Shown: positions 44,942 through 55,194, counted from the stretch's first letter. The stretch: DNA of 64,000 bases from Nostoc commune NIES-4072 (GCF_003113895.1 NZ_BDUD01000001.1:962416-1026415); one strand, 5' to 3'. Program-made: numbers and translations. The notes: generated by a model not told the origin, from the sequence alone.

Positions 44942-45640
44942 TTAATCAACTACCTTCTTTCGCCTCAATCTTTGCAATTTAAGCATCGTAATACATATCA
45001 TTAGCCACAAAAAACCGACTCCATAACCTGCAATTATGTCTGTAGGCCAATGGACTCCTAAATATAAGCGGCTGATCCCAATAGCAGCAATTAAAATAAC
45101 TGTCAAACTATAAATAACTTTAGCAAAATGAGGATAGTGAGTTGCCAATTCGTAAGCAATGAAACCATAAAGTACCATAGAGCCTAGTGCATGACCACTA
45201 GGGAAACTAAAAGATTTTTCAGAAATCAATTGATGCCACAGTTCTGGGCGAGGTTTAGAAAAAAACAACTTTAGCCCTGTATTTAAAATTAACCCTCCTA
45301 AGCAAGCAATTACAAAAACTTTTGCTTCTTCTTGGTAACGTCGCCACCAAAGTAATAAAACAGTAATACCTGCAACTATAACTACTGTGTTGGGATTACC
45401 AATATTTGTAACAAATAGCATTAAATTGTCTAAATTTGGATTGGCAAACTGATGTAGCCATAACAAAAAATTAGTATCAAATACAAAACTTTCTCGCTCC
45501 AAAACCTCTTCTGCCAGTTTTGCTAAAACAAAAAGGATTAGCAGACAACTAGCAAGTCCAACAATACCAATTGTGGCAATTAAGGGAGCCAAGCGAGGAT
45601 GTATATGATGTAACCAGAAATTAGAAATTTGTCTGAGCAT
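44942..45640 (-). CDS. PAP2 family membrane phosphatase
   Basis: A 232-residue protein with six helices and the acid-phosphatase motif in three parts: KLFFSKPRPELW, SFPSGHALGSM and SRLYLGVHWPTDIIAGYGVG, containing the catalytic His residues. Members dephosphorylate phosphatidic acid, phosphatidylglycerophosphate or undecaprenyl pyrophosphate; the substrate here is unknown. Its start follows the stop of the COG4705 gene by 9 bases, so the two are probably co-transcribed. Confidence 0.88.
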   Translation of the reverse strand: MLRQISNFWLHHIHPRLAPLIATIGIVGLASCLLILFVLAKLAEEVLERESFVFDTNFLLWLHQFANPNLDNLMLFVTNIGNPNTVVIVAGITVLLLWWRRYQEEAKVFVIACLGGLILNTGLKLFFSKPRPELWHQLISEKSFSFPSGHALGSMVLYGFIAYELATHYPHFAKVIYSLTVILIAAIGISRLYLGVHWPTDIIAGYGVGFLWLMICITMLKLQRLRRKKVVD

Positions 45641-45649
45641 AATTTAATA

Positions 45650-46405
45650 TTATTTATCATTAGAATGTCTAGCTACTACTAGTTTTTTATGCTTTAGCGT
45701 TGTGAACAATATACAAACCCCAAGTATTGATACAAGCACTATAGATGAACCGATAGTACCAAAATCTAGGCCACCTTTGATGTGTGGTTTTGTCAGAATA
45801 TCCCCCAGTGTTGCACCAAATGGTCGGGTTAAGACAAACGCAATCCAAAACAACATGACTTGGGAAATTTGGGTATAATAATGCGCCGCCAGTACCAGGG
45901 CAAGCAAACTAGAAATTAGGAGCGCTCCTCCTGCAAATCCAAGTCCAGAACTATCGGCTAGAAAATCACCCATAGCAGTACCTAAAGTATTTGAAAAGAG
46001 AATTGTAGTCCAATAAAGCAGCTCAACTTTAGGGGTTTTAATATTATTAACAGATAGAGACCCAACACAGAATCGCCAGAAAGCCAAAATAGTTAAGAGA
46101 ATGGTGACTAAAATCGTAGTCCCTGTAGCGTAGCCCAGCCCTAACGTGCGATCCATGAAATCTGACATTGTTGTGCCAGCCGTGCTAGTTGAAAGGATGA
46201 CCGTCCAATAAAGCAATGGGTTATAGCTTTTCGAGATTAATTGAGTTATAAGAGTTGCTAAAAACACTCCAATCAATATAAGAGAACTAATCGCATAGCC
46301 TACATTTAGGGTCATCGATAAAAGGTCTCCTGCGGTTTCTCCCAGAGTAGTTGCACATATCTTCATGATCCAAAAGAAGGCGGTAATGTGTGGAAGTTTG
46401 CTCAT
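45650..46405 (-). CDS. COG4705-type repeat membrane protein, copy 1
   Basis: A 251-residue protein with about eight helices. It has four internal repeats of about 60 residues, each with a T-x-G-x-x-x-x-D motif: TTLGETAGDLLS, STAGTTMSDFMD, NTLGTAMGDFLA and RPFGATLGDILT. The last helix pair is followed by a short basic tail. COG4705 (uncharacterised membrane-anchored protein) has no established function; the repeated conserved Thr, Gly and Asp in membranes suggest ion or small-molecule transport (inference). It is paralogous to the next upstream gene and followed by the PAP2 gene. Confidence 0.72.
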   Translation of the reverse strand: MSKLPHITAFFWIMKICATTLGETAGDLLSMTLNVGYAISSLILIGVFLATLITQLISKSYNPLLYWTVILSTSTAGTTMSDFMDRTLGLGYATGTTILVTILLTILAFWRFCVGSLSVNNIKTPKVELLYWTTILFSNTLGTAMGDFLADSSGLGFAGGALLISSLLALVLAAHYYTQISQVMLFWIAFVLTRPFGATLGDILTKPHIKGGLDFGTIGSSIVLVSILGVCILFTTLKHKKLVVARHSNDK

Positions 46406-46539
46406 TTTTACTCGTTCTTATTGTTGGGTTATCTACTTTATCTAAACTTATGATTTTCTCATAAAGAAAAAATTCAATAACTATCAAATTGCCAGATTAT
46501 AAACAGAAAAATACCTAAGTTCGAGAAGGCGATCGCTAG

Positions 46540-47307
46540 TTAGTCTTGTCGGTCAATCGGCAGTAAGGCTGATTTATTCTGCTTAAGACTTAAGTAAATA
46601 ACCAGACTCACGATTATAGAAAGAAAAAGCATACTGGTTCCGACAGTACCAAAACCAAAGCCACCATTTGTGGTAGATTGGGATAGTAAATCACCTATAG
46701 ATGCTCCAAGCGGACGAGTTAAGATGTAAGCTAACCAGAATGCCAAAACTGCATTCATCCACAAGTAATAATAACCGATTGTTATGATTGCAATTGAAGC
46801 ACCAAATATCAGTGCTGATTGTGCATAACCTAGTCCCAAAGACTCTGCTAAAAGGTCTCCTGTTGCAGTACCCAAGGCAAACGTAAACAAAACAGCTACC
46901 CAATAAAAAAGCTCTCTTTTAGCTGTATTGATGGAGTGCATGGCTAATGTCTTTTCGTTTGAATACCAGAGCGCAAACACTACCAACAAGGAAACACTAA
47001 AAATTACAGTAGTTGTCACCAAACTAACTCCAAGCTCGTCTACTAATCTATCAGTGATCAGTGTGCCAACGATACTTATTAAAACGACCACAAACCAAAA
47101 ACTGGCGGGAACATAACGTTTAAGCTTAAACTGATTCAACAGCGCCATCAATAACACGCCGCTCATAATGTAAGATGTAATGCCTAAACCAAGATGTAGG
47201 GTTGCTGATAGAAAATCTGCTGCGGTTTCACCTACCGTGGTTGCCAAAACCTTAATAATCCAGAAGTAAATTGTAATCTCTGGAACCCTATTTAATATCT
47301 TATTCAT
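46540..47307 (-). CDS. COG4705-type repeat membrane protein, copy 2
   Basis: A 255-residue paralogue of the protein at 45650-46405, with the same four-repeat pattern: TTVGETAADFLS, SIVGTLITDRLV, FALGTATGDLLA and RPLGASIGDLLS. Repeat 2 is less conserved. A 134-base gap separates the two. The pair looks like a tandem duplication followed by divergence. No signal peptide is apparent; the N-terminus enters the membrane directly. Function unknown. Confidence 0.72.
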   Translation of the reverse strand: MNKILNRVPEITIYFWIIKVLATTVGETAADFLSATLHLGLGITSYIMSGVLLMALLNQFKLKRYVPASFWFVVVLISIVGTLITDRLVDELGVSLVTTTVIFSVSLLVVFALWYSNEKTLAMHSINTAKRELFYWVAVLFTFALGTATGDLLAESLGLGYAQSALIFGASIAIITIGYYYLWMNAVLAFWLAYILTRPLGASIGDLLSQSTTNGGFGFGTVGTSMLFLSIIVSLVIYLSLKQNKSALLPIDRQD

Positions 47308-47587
47308 AATCTTTCCCCTTCTTGATTTTTCCGTAGAAGTGAGATGTGTTGTCAGAAATTAGTGAGTGATTATACTTTACACAGCAAAAGTCAAGAAATA
47401 GTCAAGGTTTGATTGAAAACGGAATTTTATTCTGAGAAAGTCACTAAAAATAGCTGAAATGTCTACTTAAAAGTTAATTTCACCATTTGATATTAAATTT
47501 GTTGAACTTAAATCAATCTTGACTATTTCTGGACTTTTATTACCTACTGTGAAAATACAAACCCAGACTTCAAGGGATTTTACAAGT

Positions 47588-48073
47588 ATGAAGATTTTAA
47601 GCAAAATTATTTTGGTAGCAGCTTTTATTGGTACTTTAGGACTTGCTGAATTGTCGAAAGCTGTTTCTGCAAAACAACCACAATCTTTTGTAGCAATTGC
47701 ACGTCAACATCATAGTGTTACCAAAGTTGCTGAAGCCAGTGATGGAGACGGTGAAACCAACGATGATTCACAAGAAGCGGCGAAACTGCAACCGCTAGCT
47801 AAAATTACAGCACAACAAGCACAGCAAGCAGTTGAAGCATCTGTGGGAGGTAAGGCAAAAAGTGTCAAACTCGAAAATGAAGATGGCAACTTAATTTATG
47901 CTGTAGAAATTGGTCAGCAAGAAGTTACAGTAGATGCTGGTAACGGCAAAGTTCTTTATGTTGAAAATGCTAATCAACAAGATGAGAAGAATGAAGCTAC
48001 TCGTCCCAAGAGTAGTATTCAAGTTAAAGAAACTACTGATGGCGATCGCGAAACCAATGATGATGGTAAGTAA
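47588..48073 (+). CDS. Secreted PepSY-domain protein with acidic terminal repeats
   Basis: About 161 residues. A signal peptide (MKILSKIILVAAFIGTLGLA, cleavage after AVSA) leads to a mature protein with the PepSY core ITAQQAQQAVEASVGGKAKS, NLIYAVEIGQQEVTVDAGNG and VLYVE. The acidic motifs SDGDGETNDD (before the core) and TDGDRETNDD (at the C-terminus) recur at both ends and resemble calcium-binding DxDG loops. ATG 47588 is chosen because the upstream frame lacks a secretion signal. The gene is divergent from the COG4705 genes and convergent with the histidine kinase. Confidence 0.75.
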   Translation: MKILSKIILVAAFIGTLGLAELSKAVSAKQPQSFVAIARQHHSVTKVAEASDGDGETNDDSQEAAKLQPLAKITAQQAQQAVEASVGGKAKSVKLENEDGNLIYAVEIGQQEVTVDAGNGKVLYVENANQQDEKNEATRPKSSIQVKETTDGDRETNDDGK

Positions 48074-48096
48074 GTAGGAAAGTTAAAATCACATTG

Positions 48097-49329
48097 TTAA
48101 GAAGTTGGTAAATGCACAGTAAAACAACTACCAACTCCTAATTGACTCGTAACACTAATTAATCCACCGTGATTTTGGGCAATAGCTTGAGCGATCGCCA
48201 ACCCTAAACCAGAACCACCTGACCAATAAGACCGAGACTGATCGGCTCGCCAAAAACGCTCAAAAACCTTGTCAATATGCTCTGGTGCAATTCCCACGCC
48301 TGTATCTTGCACGTTGACATAAAGCTGGGAACCGACGCGACTAGTTCTGATTTCAACTATACCTCCTGATGGTGTATAGTAGAGTGCGTTTTCAATTAAA
48401 TTAGTAAACAGTCGCGTTAATTGAACTGAATCACCTACTAGCTGAAGATTAGTAATTAATTTAAATTTAAAGTTAATTTGTTTAGCTTCAGCTTGAGGTT
48501 TATACAGTTGTATTAGGTTCTCTAATATTGAGGTTAAATTGAGAGTATCTCTATTCTGAGTCGGGACTTTATCGGTGCGTGCTAACAATAATAAGTCTTC
48601 TGTGAGGCGAGTCATCTGGTTAGTAGCACTGGCGATCGCTTGAAACTTTTCTGCATCTTTTGGCCCGATTTCTTCTGGATATTGTAGCGGTAACTCAGCA
48701 TTAATTTTGATAGCCATTAACGGACTGCGTAGTTCATGGGAAGCATCAGCAGTAAACTGTTTGAGTTTTTGAAAGCTCTGTTCAATGGGTTGCATTGCTT
48801 GACGAGTTAGTAAAATTCCGCCAATACCACTAAAAACCAAAGTTATAATAATTCCACTGCTTAACACCAAGTCCAGTTTTTGCAGGGTTTCATCAAATTC
48901 TTCTAAAGATTGGCTCACTCTTACATACCCAACAAGCTCACCATTATCACTAGCAAAAATTGGAACAGTCACTACTCGGATAGGAACTTTACCTGTCTGA
49001 GTTTGTACCATTTTGTTTGGTAAAAAAGGTAAATTCAAAACAGTTTTTCCTTGTTGGTTAATTAAATTTCCCTGAGTATCAAACCACTCTAATCCTTGAT
49101 GAGAAGCAATTAAGTCTTGGGGACGAAAGTCACTTTCAACTGTTAAGCGACCTTTTTCAGACTCTACATTTGCAGCTGCACCTTTGCCTATGGCTGTGAG
49201 TTTATCTGTTATTTGTTCACTCAGACTGCGAGTGAAAGCAAATCGGACTGCGATCGCAAATATTCCCAGCAGCGATGCAAACACAACTAAGTAAGACAAT
49301 AATAAACGATATCTGATTCTTTGAAACAC
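48097..49329 (-). CDS. Sensor histidine kinase
   Basis: A 410-residue kinase. Two helices (7-27 and about 155-175) enclose a periplasmic sensor of about 125 residues that contains no recognised ligand site. The kinase part has FTADASHELRSPLMAIKIN (phospho-His), NLIENALYYTP (N box), DTGVGIAPEHIDKVFERFWR and GGSGLGLAIAQAIAQNHGG, all intact. It is downstream of the OmpR-type regulator (150 bases apart) and presumably pairs with it. Adjacent PepSY and membrane genes suggest a signal at the envelope. Confidence 0.9.
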   Translation of the reverse strand: MFQRIRYRLLLSYLVVFASLLGIFAIAVRFAFTRSLSEQITDKLTAIGKGAAANVESEKGRLTVESDFRPQDLIASHQGLEWFDTQGNLINQQGKTVLNLPFLPNKMVQTQTGKVPIRVVTVPIFASDNGELVGYVRVSQSLEEFDETLQKLDLVLSSGIIITLVFSGIGGILLTRQAMQPIEQSFQKLKQFTADASHELRSPLMAIKINAELPLQYPEEIGPKDAEKFQAIASATNQMTRLTEDLLLLARTDKVPTQNRDTLNLTSILENLIQLYKPQAEAKQINFKFKLITNLQLVGDSVQLTRLFTNLIENALYYTPSGGIVEIRTSRVGSQLYVNVQDTGVGIAPEHIDKVFERFWRADQSRSYWSGGSGLGLAIAQAIAQNHGGLISVTSQLGVGSCFTVHLPTS

Positions 49330-49479
49330 ATTATTTATCGCCGTAAAATTGTTAATTATTAACTAAAAAATTGACTTATATTAATAAATACTGGGAATTT
49401 AAGTCCCCAACAACTAAGAAACGGCTAGTTTTGTGGCTCTTTATAAATACCCATTACGAATTACGAATTACGAATTATT

Positions 49480-50154
49480 TTAATTGTGTCCTAAACGATA
49501 ACCAATGCCATAAATATTTTCAATCAAGTCCTCTGAAATTCCAGATGCTTTAAGTTTATTCCGCAAATTTGTAATATGAGTTTTAATACTTCCTTCTCCC
49601 GAAGATTTATCAAAGTCCCACAGTTTGTCAAGAATTGCGGTACGAGTGACAACTTGATTTGGGTTTCTCAAAAAATATTCTAATATCATATATTCTTTAG
49701 GAGTTAATGATATGATATTTCCTGCATAAGTAACCTGTTGAGTTGCTGGGTCTAGTTGCAAATCACCGTGGATTAAAATCTGGGGACGAATCTCTGGAGT
49801 TCTTCGAGCTAAAGCCCTGATGCGTGCTGCTAATTCTTTTAAGTCAAATGGTTTAATCAAGTAATCATCAGCACCAGCATCAAGTCCGATAATTTTATCG
49901 TCTGTTGTATCTCGTGCTGTCAGCATTAAAATCAAAACATTAGATGAAGTAGCGCGTAAACGCTTACATAAAGTAATGCCATCTAATTTAGGAAGCATTA
50001 AATCTAATAAAATTAGCTCATATAATCCTGACTGTGACCATTCCCAGGCTGCAAAACCATCGGTTGTTATATCTACAATATGGTGTTGTCGTCTTAAAAA
50101 CTCGGCTAATGGTTTAGCAATGCGATCGTCATCTTCAACTATCAAAATTCTCAT
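49480..50154 (-). CDS. OmpR/PhoB-type response regulator
   Basis: A 224-residue regulator: receiver domain MRILIVEDDDRIAKPLAEFL, phospho-acceptor Asp in LILLDLMLPKLDG (near 51), Thr in LMLTARD and Lys in LIKPF, then the winged-helix DNA-binding domain (LTPKEYMILEYFLRNPNQVV; IKTHITNLRNKL; GIGYRLGHN). All key residues are present. It is the first gene of the two-component pair, upstream of the kinase. Similar to the RppA/NrsR group by eye, but that is not specific enough for a name. Confidence 0.9.
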   Translation of the reverse strand: MRILIVEDDDRIAKPLAEFLRRQHHIVDITTDGFAAWEWSQSGLYELILLDLMLPKLDGITLCKRLRATSSNVLILMLTARDTTDDKIIGLDAGADDYLIKPFDLKELAARIRALARRTPEIRPQILIHGDLQLDPATQQVTYAGNIISLTPKEYMILEYFLRNPNQVVTRTAILDKLWDFDKSSGEGSIKTHITNLRNKLKASGISEDLIENIYGIGYRLGHN

Positions 50155-50294
50155 AATGCTCCACCTCTAAATTATTAGAGCTTGCTAACACAAAATCAGG
50201 ATTATCTTACCTACAAGGGTAATCTTAAAATTTTTATCCTATATTCTTAACCTGAACTTAATTCGATTTGATTAATGTTCCTATAAATTGTTTA

Positions 50295-50366
50295 TTTATC
50301 TCTGAACTCTCTGCGCTTTAAAAGTGGTTTGTTTCATCACTCAGACGCAGAGAACACAGAGATAAA
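50295..50366. repeat. Inverted-repeat element (possible MITE or terminator) near the end of cofH
   Basis: TTTATCTCTGAACTCTCTGCG at the left (21 bp, written here as TTTATCTCTG-AACT-CTCTGCG) pairs with CGCAGAG-AACA-CAGAGATAAA at the right, with four mismatched bases per arm. It lies 8 bases after the cofH stop on the minus strand and so could form its 3' hairpin. Confidence 0.6.
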
Positions 50367-50374
50367 ATCTATTC

Positions 50375-51517
50375 TTAACTATTAACTTTTTGATAAAGAG
50401 TATTGCGTTGTTGATAAGGTCTTCCTAAAGAAGCGATCGCATTTTCCAAAGTTTCCACTTCCATACACGTACCACCCAAAGCACCTGCCATTGTGGTAAT
50501 ATGCTCCTCCATTAATGTGCCGCCGATATCGTTGCAACCCCAAAGTAAGGCTTCTGTTGCACCTGCAAGCCCCAGTTTTACCCAACTCTGCTGATGGTTA
50601 GGAATCCAATTACCTAAGTAAATCCGCGCTACAGCGCCTAGCAGCAGGGCATCACTCAAAACTGGTTGATCGCGTCCGACACGGCGGCGTAAGGGTTTGG
50701 GCGCTTCTTGCCCAACGAAGGGTAATAAAATAAACTCTGTGATGTTTGCGGGATATCCCTGATTAATGGCGGTTTGTTGGAGCGATCGCAATTTTTCTAA
50801 ATGCCCAATTTGCTGTTCGTGGGTTTCAATATGCCCAGATAACATGGTGCTAGTGGTATGCAAGCCTAATTTATGAGCAGTGCTAACAATTTCTAGCCAA
50901 GTGGCTGTGTTAATCTTCTCTGGACACAATATCCGCCTTACTTCATCGTCTAACACTTCAGCTGCTGTTCCTGGCATTGAGCCAACACCAGCATCGCGCA
51001 AAGCAGCAATTACATCAGCATACCCAAGTCCATCAAGTCTAGCGATAAATTCCACTTCTTGGGGAGAGAAAGCGTGGAGATGTATGTGGGGAAATTCTTG
51101 TTTGATGGTTTCCACAACCTTGAGATAATAAGGCAAAGATTTACCATTTATCTGCGCTTGTGGATTTAATCCGCCCTGCATACAGATTTCCGTTGCACCC
51201 CGTTGCACTGCATCTGTCGCTTTTTCTAAAATTTGCGCCGAATCTAACCAGTATGCACCGGCATCACCATCATCTCGACGGAATGCACAAAAACTACAGT
51301 GTTGCTCACAAATATTAGTAAAGTTAATATTACGATTAATTATGTATGTAACCGTATCGCCTGCTTGAGTGTGGCGGAGTGTGTCGGATGTATGACGTAT
51401 TGCTGCGATCGCCTCCTCGTCAGTTTGCTGTAACAATACCACTCCCTCTTCGAGAGATAAGTCGTATCCCATCAAGGCACGGTCAAGAATTTTTTCAACA
51501 GTAATTTTTGTCAGCAT
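50375..51517 (-). CDS. cofH: FO synthase subunit 2 (radical SAM, CofH)
   Basis: A 380-residue radical SAM enzyme: [20 protein letters not shown] carries C-x3-C-x2-C for the 4Fe-4S cluster, followed by [37 protein letters not shown] and the C-terminal [15 protein letters not shown]. CofH joins the tyrosine-derived group to the diaminouracil precursor, and with CofG makes 7,8-didemethyl-8-hydroxy-5-deazariboflavin, used by cyanobacteria as the antenna of DNA photolyase. CofG is not in this window. Start ATG 51517. Confidence 0.92.
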   Translation of the reverse strand: MLTKITVEKILDRALMGYDLSLEEGVVLLQQTDEEAIAAIRHTSDTLRHTQAGDTVTYIINRNINFTNICEQHCSFCAFRRDDGDAGAYWLDSAQILEKATDAVQRGATEICMQGGLNPQAQINGKSLPYYLKVVETIKQEFPHIHLHAFSPQEVEFIARLDGLGYADVIAALRDAGVGSMPGTAAEVLDDEVRRILCPEKINTATWLEIVSTAHKLGLHTTSTMLSGHIETHEQQIGHLEKLRSLQQTAINQGYPANITEFILLPFVGQEAPKPLRRRVGRDQPVLSDALLLGAVARIYLGNWIPNHQQSWVKLGLAGATEALLWGCNDIGGTLMEEHITTMAGALGGTCMEVETLENAIASLGRPYQQRNTLYQKVNS

Positions 51518-51573
51518 TACTTTCTTAACTTCTGAGTAAATCTTAATTTTAGGATCTTGTAAATAATAAAATT

Positions 51574-53517
51574 CTACTTAATAAATACACCAAGGTCTGG
51601 AGAATCCCAAGAACGGACATAAGTTTTATCTTTAAAATTAATTTCTTGAGATTTCTTTTGTTTACTTTTTTTAGTTTCCATTGAAATAATCCCGCAAGGT
51701 TCAAAATCTTTATAGGAAGCCTCTTTTTCTAAACTAGCTGAAATATTAGTTACATTAATATGTTGAATTTTAAGTGCTTTTTGATTATTTTGCTGCAAAA
51801 GTACCCATAAAGGGTATTCCCAAGGGTCATTTCCCATTGATAGCCCAATATCCGAGCATTTTTTTGAATTTAAAAACTCAACTGCTCCTGTGTAAGTACT
51901 TTTGAGGAATGGTCTATTACTAAAATACTGCTCAATTCTGGGGGTTTGGAATATATTATTGCTATCAATAATAGGTCTGTATCTATTAAAAAACACCCAC
52001 GGCAATGATGAAATTAGCAAAAATGTTACTATAAAAATTGCTATTTTTTGCTGTTTTATCTTAGATAATACCACACCTACAAATGGAGAAATTAGAACAA
52101 ACAAAGGTAAATGCAGACGACTATTCCAGACTTGCCATTTTAGCAAGTAGCAAAATATTAGAAATGTAGATACAGTAGCAATGAGGTAAGTAAAAATATA
52201 ACTGTCTTTACGAAGATATTTTCGAGTTAAAAAAATAATAATACATATCAATATTAGTGCTAAATGTAATAAATTACCAGCACTATTTTCATTACCACTT
52301 ATCCCAATTGTTGACCAACCTCCTGGCACAAAGAATGTCTGGGAAAAAGTTGTCCGAGGATCGTTATAATCTACACCGATGAGTATATGTATAAGTTGAA
52401 TTAATCTGTTTGCTTTTCCATTCCAGAAACCAATCGGTGTTCCTATATGTAAAGCAATATTTCTCAGGATATTAGAAATGAGTATATTAACACCTAGTAT
52501 TTCATTACTATAGCCACCCGGTTCACCAAGTGGGGAAGCAAACAAATTATAATTGCGTAAGTAGTGACTAATATTAAGTAATAAAGATATACTGCCTACT
52601 ATCAAAGCAGGCTTCCATGCTTGCCAGTGTAAGCGTTTAATCAGGTAAAAACCAAACCAAATTAAGAAGGGAAATACATAAAAATAAGCAGTTCCCTTGC
52701 TCAAAATAGCTAATCCTGTGCTACTACCAATATTGATTGAATTCGTCCAAATATCACTTTTTCCTGCTTGGATAGTTGACAGCAAGTAGTAAGCAAGACA
52801 AACTAACCAAAATGCAACTACATAATCATTTTGAGTGCTTGAAGCTTGCAAAATTCCCATAGGAATTGTTGCAGTTACAACCGCAGAGAAAACTTGACCT
52901 CGTAAATCTGCTCCTAGTTGTTTTGCAATTAATGACACTCCAATAATACAGCCAATCATACTGAACCATTGGACTAAGTTAGCGAAGTAGTCACCACCAC
53001 TTAAAAGCTGAAAATGCAAAATCACGAACTCTGACCAAGGGTTTTGATATAGCTGTGGGGTATAACTTGTTGGATAATGGGCAATGCTATGATTTTGTAT
53101 CCAATGAGCAACACGGCTCATGTGATAGTCCATAGAATCCCAATTATTAGGTGGTGCTATGATGGCAATTAATCCAACTGTCGCTACAATGAAACCTATT
53201 CCATATAATAAATGTATTAAGGGTTTAATTTTAATATTTTTCTTTATTTGAGAAGAATTTATTTGCTCTGGCCTCGGAATTATTTGGTGATTTAGCCGAA
53301 AGTATATATAGATTAATATAATACATATCAATCCCCAAGTTAGCACTATCCAGCCAAAAGTAGTTAATTTAAAAAGACTTAAAAATTCTGTGATCGCAGT
53401 GACTAAAATTCCCCAGTAAGTAATTGCTAATATCAGTGACTCGCGCCAATCGATACGTTTTTTATTAACTAACAAAAAAATAGTTATTAAGGAAATAAGA
53501 GGTAAAAATATAAACAT
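51574..53517 (-). CDS. Multi-membrane-spanning glycosyltransferase, GT39/ArnT-like
   Basis: About 648 residues with some 12-13 helices. The early lumenal loop [20 protein letters not shown] has the acidic D-x-x-x-Y pattern typical of lipid-phosphate-sugar-dependent GT-C enzymes (dolichyl/undecaprenyl-type), and [14 protein letters not shown] and [23 protein letters not shown] follow. It would transfer a sugar from a polyprenyl phosphate donor to an unknown acceptor; the C-terminal part (about 120 residues) is soluble. The frame runs 24 codons further upstream, but that stretch is read from a MITE terminus, so ATG 53517 is preferred. Confidence 0.7.
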   Translation of the reverse strand: MFIFLPLISLITIFLLVNKKRIDWRESLILAITYWGILVTAITEFLSLFKLTTFGWIVLTWGLICIILIYIYFRLNHQIIPRPEQINSSQIKKNIKIKPLIHLLYGIGFIVATVGLIAIIAPPNNWDSMDYHMSRVAHWIQNHSIAHYPTSYTPQLYQNPWSEFVILHFQLLSGGDYFANLVQWFSMIGCIIGVSLIAKQLGADLRGQVFSAVVTATIPMGILQASSTQNDYVVAFWLVCLAYYLLSTIQAGKSDIWTNSINIGSSTGLAILSKGTAYFYVFPFLIWFGFYLIKRLHWQAWKPALIVGSISLLLNISHYLRNYNLFASPLGEPGGYSNEILGVNILISNILRNIALHIGTPIGFWNGKANRLIQLIHILIGVDYNDPRTTFSQTFFVPGGWSTIGISGNENSAGNLLHLALILICIIIFLTRKYLRKDSYIFTYLIATVSTFLIFCYLLKWQVWNSRLHLPLFVLISPFVGVVLSKIKQQKIAIFIVTFLLISSLPWVFFNRYRPIIDSNNIFQTPRIEQYFSNRPFLKSTYTGAVEFLNSKKCSDIGLSMGNDPWEYPLWVLLQQNNQKALKIQHINVTNISASLEKEASYKDFEPCGIISMETKKSKQKKSQEINFKDKTYVRSWDSPDLGVFIK

Positions 53518-53540
53518 CAATAATATTACCCATTTTAAAT

Positions 53541-53633
53541 TAGGACTTACGCACAAATAGCCCAAAAGCTTAATTTGTCGAACCGCCAAGACGCCAAGAA
53601 CGCCGAGAATTCGTAGAGTGTGCGTAAGTCCTA
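53541..53633. mobile_element. MITE with 15-bp perfect terminal inverted repeats
   Basis: TAGGACTTACGCACA (53541-53555) and TGTGCGTAAGTCCTA (53619-53633) enclose 63 bases including CGCCAAGACGCCAAGAACGC. It is 93 bp long with no gene, and TA may be duplicated at the ends. The termini belong to a repeat type common in Nostoc genomes (recollection). Confidence 0.85.
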
Positions 53634-54010
53634 TAAATATAATTTCTCCTCTGGTAATTGTAATATGGTCTGAAGCCGCTTACTACCAGCTAATTTAATT
53701 AATTTTACACTGCGTAAGATACTTTGATTTATTCTTACCCACTTAAGAAACTTCCGGTTTAAAAATATGTTATTTCCGGGGCGCAAAACCTTGCGTCCCT
53801 AGAAATGTGCAAATAATTTTGGATAATTTATTTTTTGCCAGTCTAAAATTTAAGTAGGTAGGCGTAATTAAATATAAGATAAAAGCTTATCCTCAATTCT
53901 TTTGCTTGCTAAGGAGAGGGATTAAAGATAAGATTTTGTATTTAATTTAACCCACTTACTTAATGTACATTGTTATATTGGCTGGAATTCTCAGTAAAAG
54001 ACTGATATTA
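53634..54010. other. Intergenic region, no gene seen
   Basis: AT-rich. 53775-53805 has a small palindrome, CCGGGGCGCAAAACCTTGCG, and nothing else notable. Confidence 0.5.
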
Positions 54011-55180
54011 CTAACTTTCCCTTGCTTGTGGTGTGCGTCGGTGCTGTATTAGTAATCCGATCGCCATACCAATGCCGACAAAGGCTGTAAAGTAGAATAA
54101 ACCAATCAATCGGATATAAATTGGTGGTGCGATCGCTTCAACTTCAACTTCTTGTGCTACCTTCACTGGTGCAAATTGACGGCTAGATCCTGGTAGAGGA
54201 GTTGCTTCCACCTCGATTTTGTGGGGTGAACCATCAAAAAACTGCTCTAGCCATGCTAACTTCCCTTGTTCGTCGGGAATACCTTTGTAATCAAAGACTG
54301 TTAAATTATGTTCAAGGGCGATCGCTTTTACCTGTAACGCTACATCTTTGATAGGTTGTCCAGTTGCGCTATCTTTCACCTGTAATGATAAGTTCGCAAG
54401 TTTTCCTACAGTTGCGTTTTTATCTCCACCAAGGTTAATTTCCAATCCCTGAGATTTTTGAGATGATGGTGCAATTACTTCGGTACTATTTGAATGGTGT
54501 TCGCTGCCATGAGCTTCTGCAACTTCTGCACTGATATTGATAACTAATAGGGTTACTATAGCTACCACTGTCAATGCACTTAATAAAAGGCGGACTGACT
54601 GTGGTGCAATTTCTCCTTGTTGGAGTTCTTCTTGTCCGCCAATAACCCAACCACCCAACAATCCAAGTGATAGCAAAATAGCTGCAATAACAACAAAGTA
54701 TTTATATTTAACTGGATTTTCGCGGACATTCAGATTTAAAGTTTGCTGATATGGGGTAAAAGCATTTGCTACTAAAGGTGACACATTTACCAGCAGTTGG
54801 TAATTACCACGAATGGGTAACATCTGTTGAATTTCTAGCTTCCCATCAGGTGCAGTGGCATCCATTTGCAGCAATTTTGTTCCCTCAACAATGGGAAAAT
54901 CTGTTGTTAACCAAGGATTCCGATTAGGCGTCAAAATTTGTAAGCTAATTTTGGCATTTTCTAATGGTTTACCCGCAGCATTAACAGCTTGTAACTTTAA
55001 GGTAACGGGAGATTGCGGTCTTTCTGCCTCTGCTTCAAAGGGGAGAATACGTTCTAAAGGTGGGTTGGTGGAGAGTAGCACTCTGGATGTAGGAATTTGG
55101 GAATTCCCTACAAAGGAATAAAGAATTGATAAAGTTATGCAAACAGCACTGATAACTCCAAAAAGGCGATATTTTTTCAT
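54011..55180 (-). CDS. Membrane protein with two YtkA/FixH-like Ig domains
   Basis: A 389-residue protein. A signal anchor (4-24) is followed by an Ig-like domain (LKLQAVNAAGKPLENAKISLQ; GNYQLLVNVSPL), two central helices (160-180, 200-220), a His-rich patch (AEAHGSEHHSN), a second Ig-like domain (LSLQVKDSATGQPIKDVALQV; HKIEVEATPL) and a C-terminal helix. The two domains resemble FixH/YtkA-type folds seen beside copper and cobalt transport genes. The function is unknown. Position next to cbtB and the multicopper oxidase suggests a metal-related role (inference). Confidence 0.6.
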   Translation of the reverse strand: MKKYRLFGVISAVCITLSILYSFVGNSQIPTSRVLLSTNPPLERILPFEAEAERPQSPVTLKLQAVNAAGKPLENAKISLQILTPNRNPWLTTDFPIVEGTKLLQMDATAPDGKLEIQQMLPIRGNYQLLVNVSPLVANAFTPYQQTLNLNVRENPVKYKYFVVIAAILLSLGLLGGWVIGGQEELQQGEIAPQSVRLLLSALTVVAIVTLLVINISAEVAEAHGSEHHSNSTEVIAPSSQKSQGLEINLGGDKNATVGKLANLSLQVKDSATGQPIKDVALQVKAIALEHNLTVFDYKGIPDEQGKLAWLEQFFDGSPHKIEVEATPLPGSSRQFAPVKVAQEVEVEAIAPPIYIRLIGLFYFTAFVGIGMAIGLLIQHRRTPQARES

Positions 55181-55194
55181 AAAAACTTACGGTA

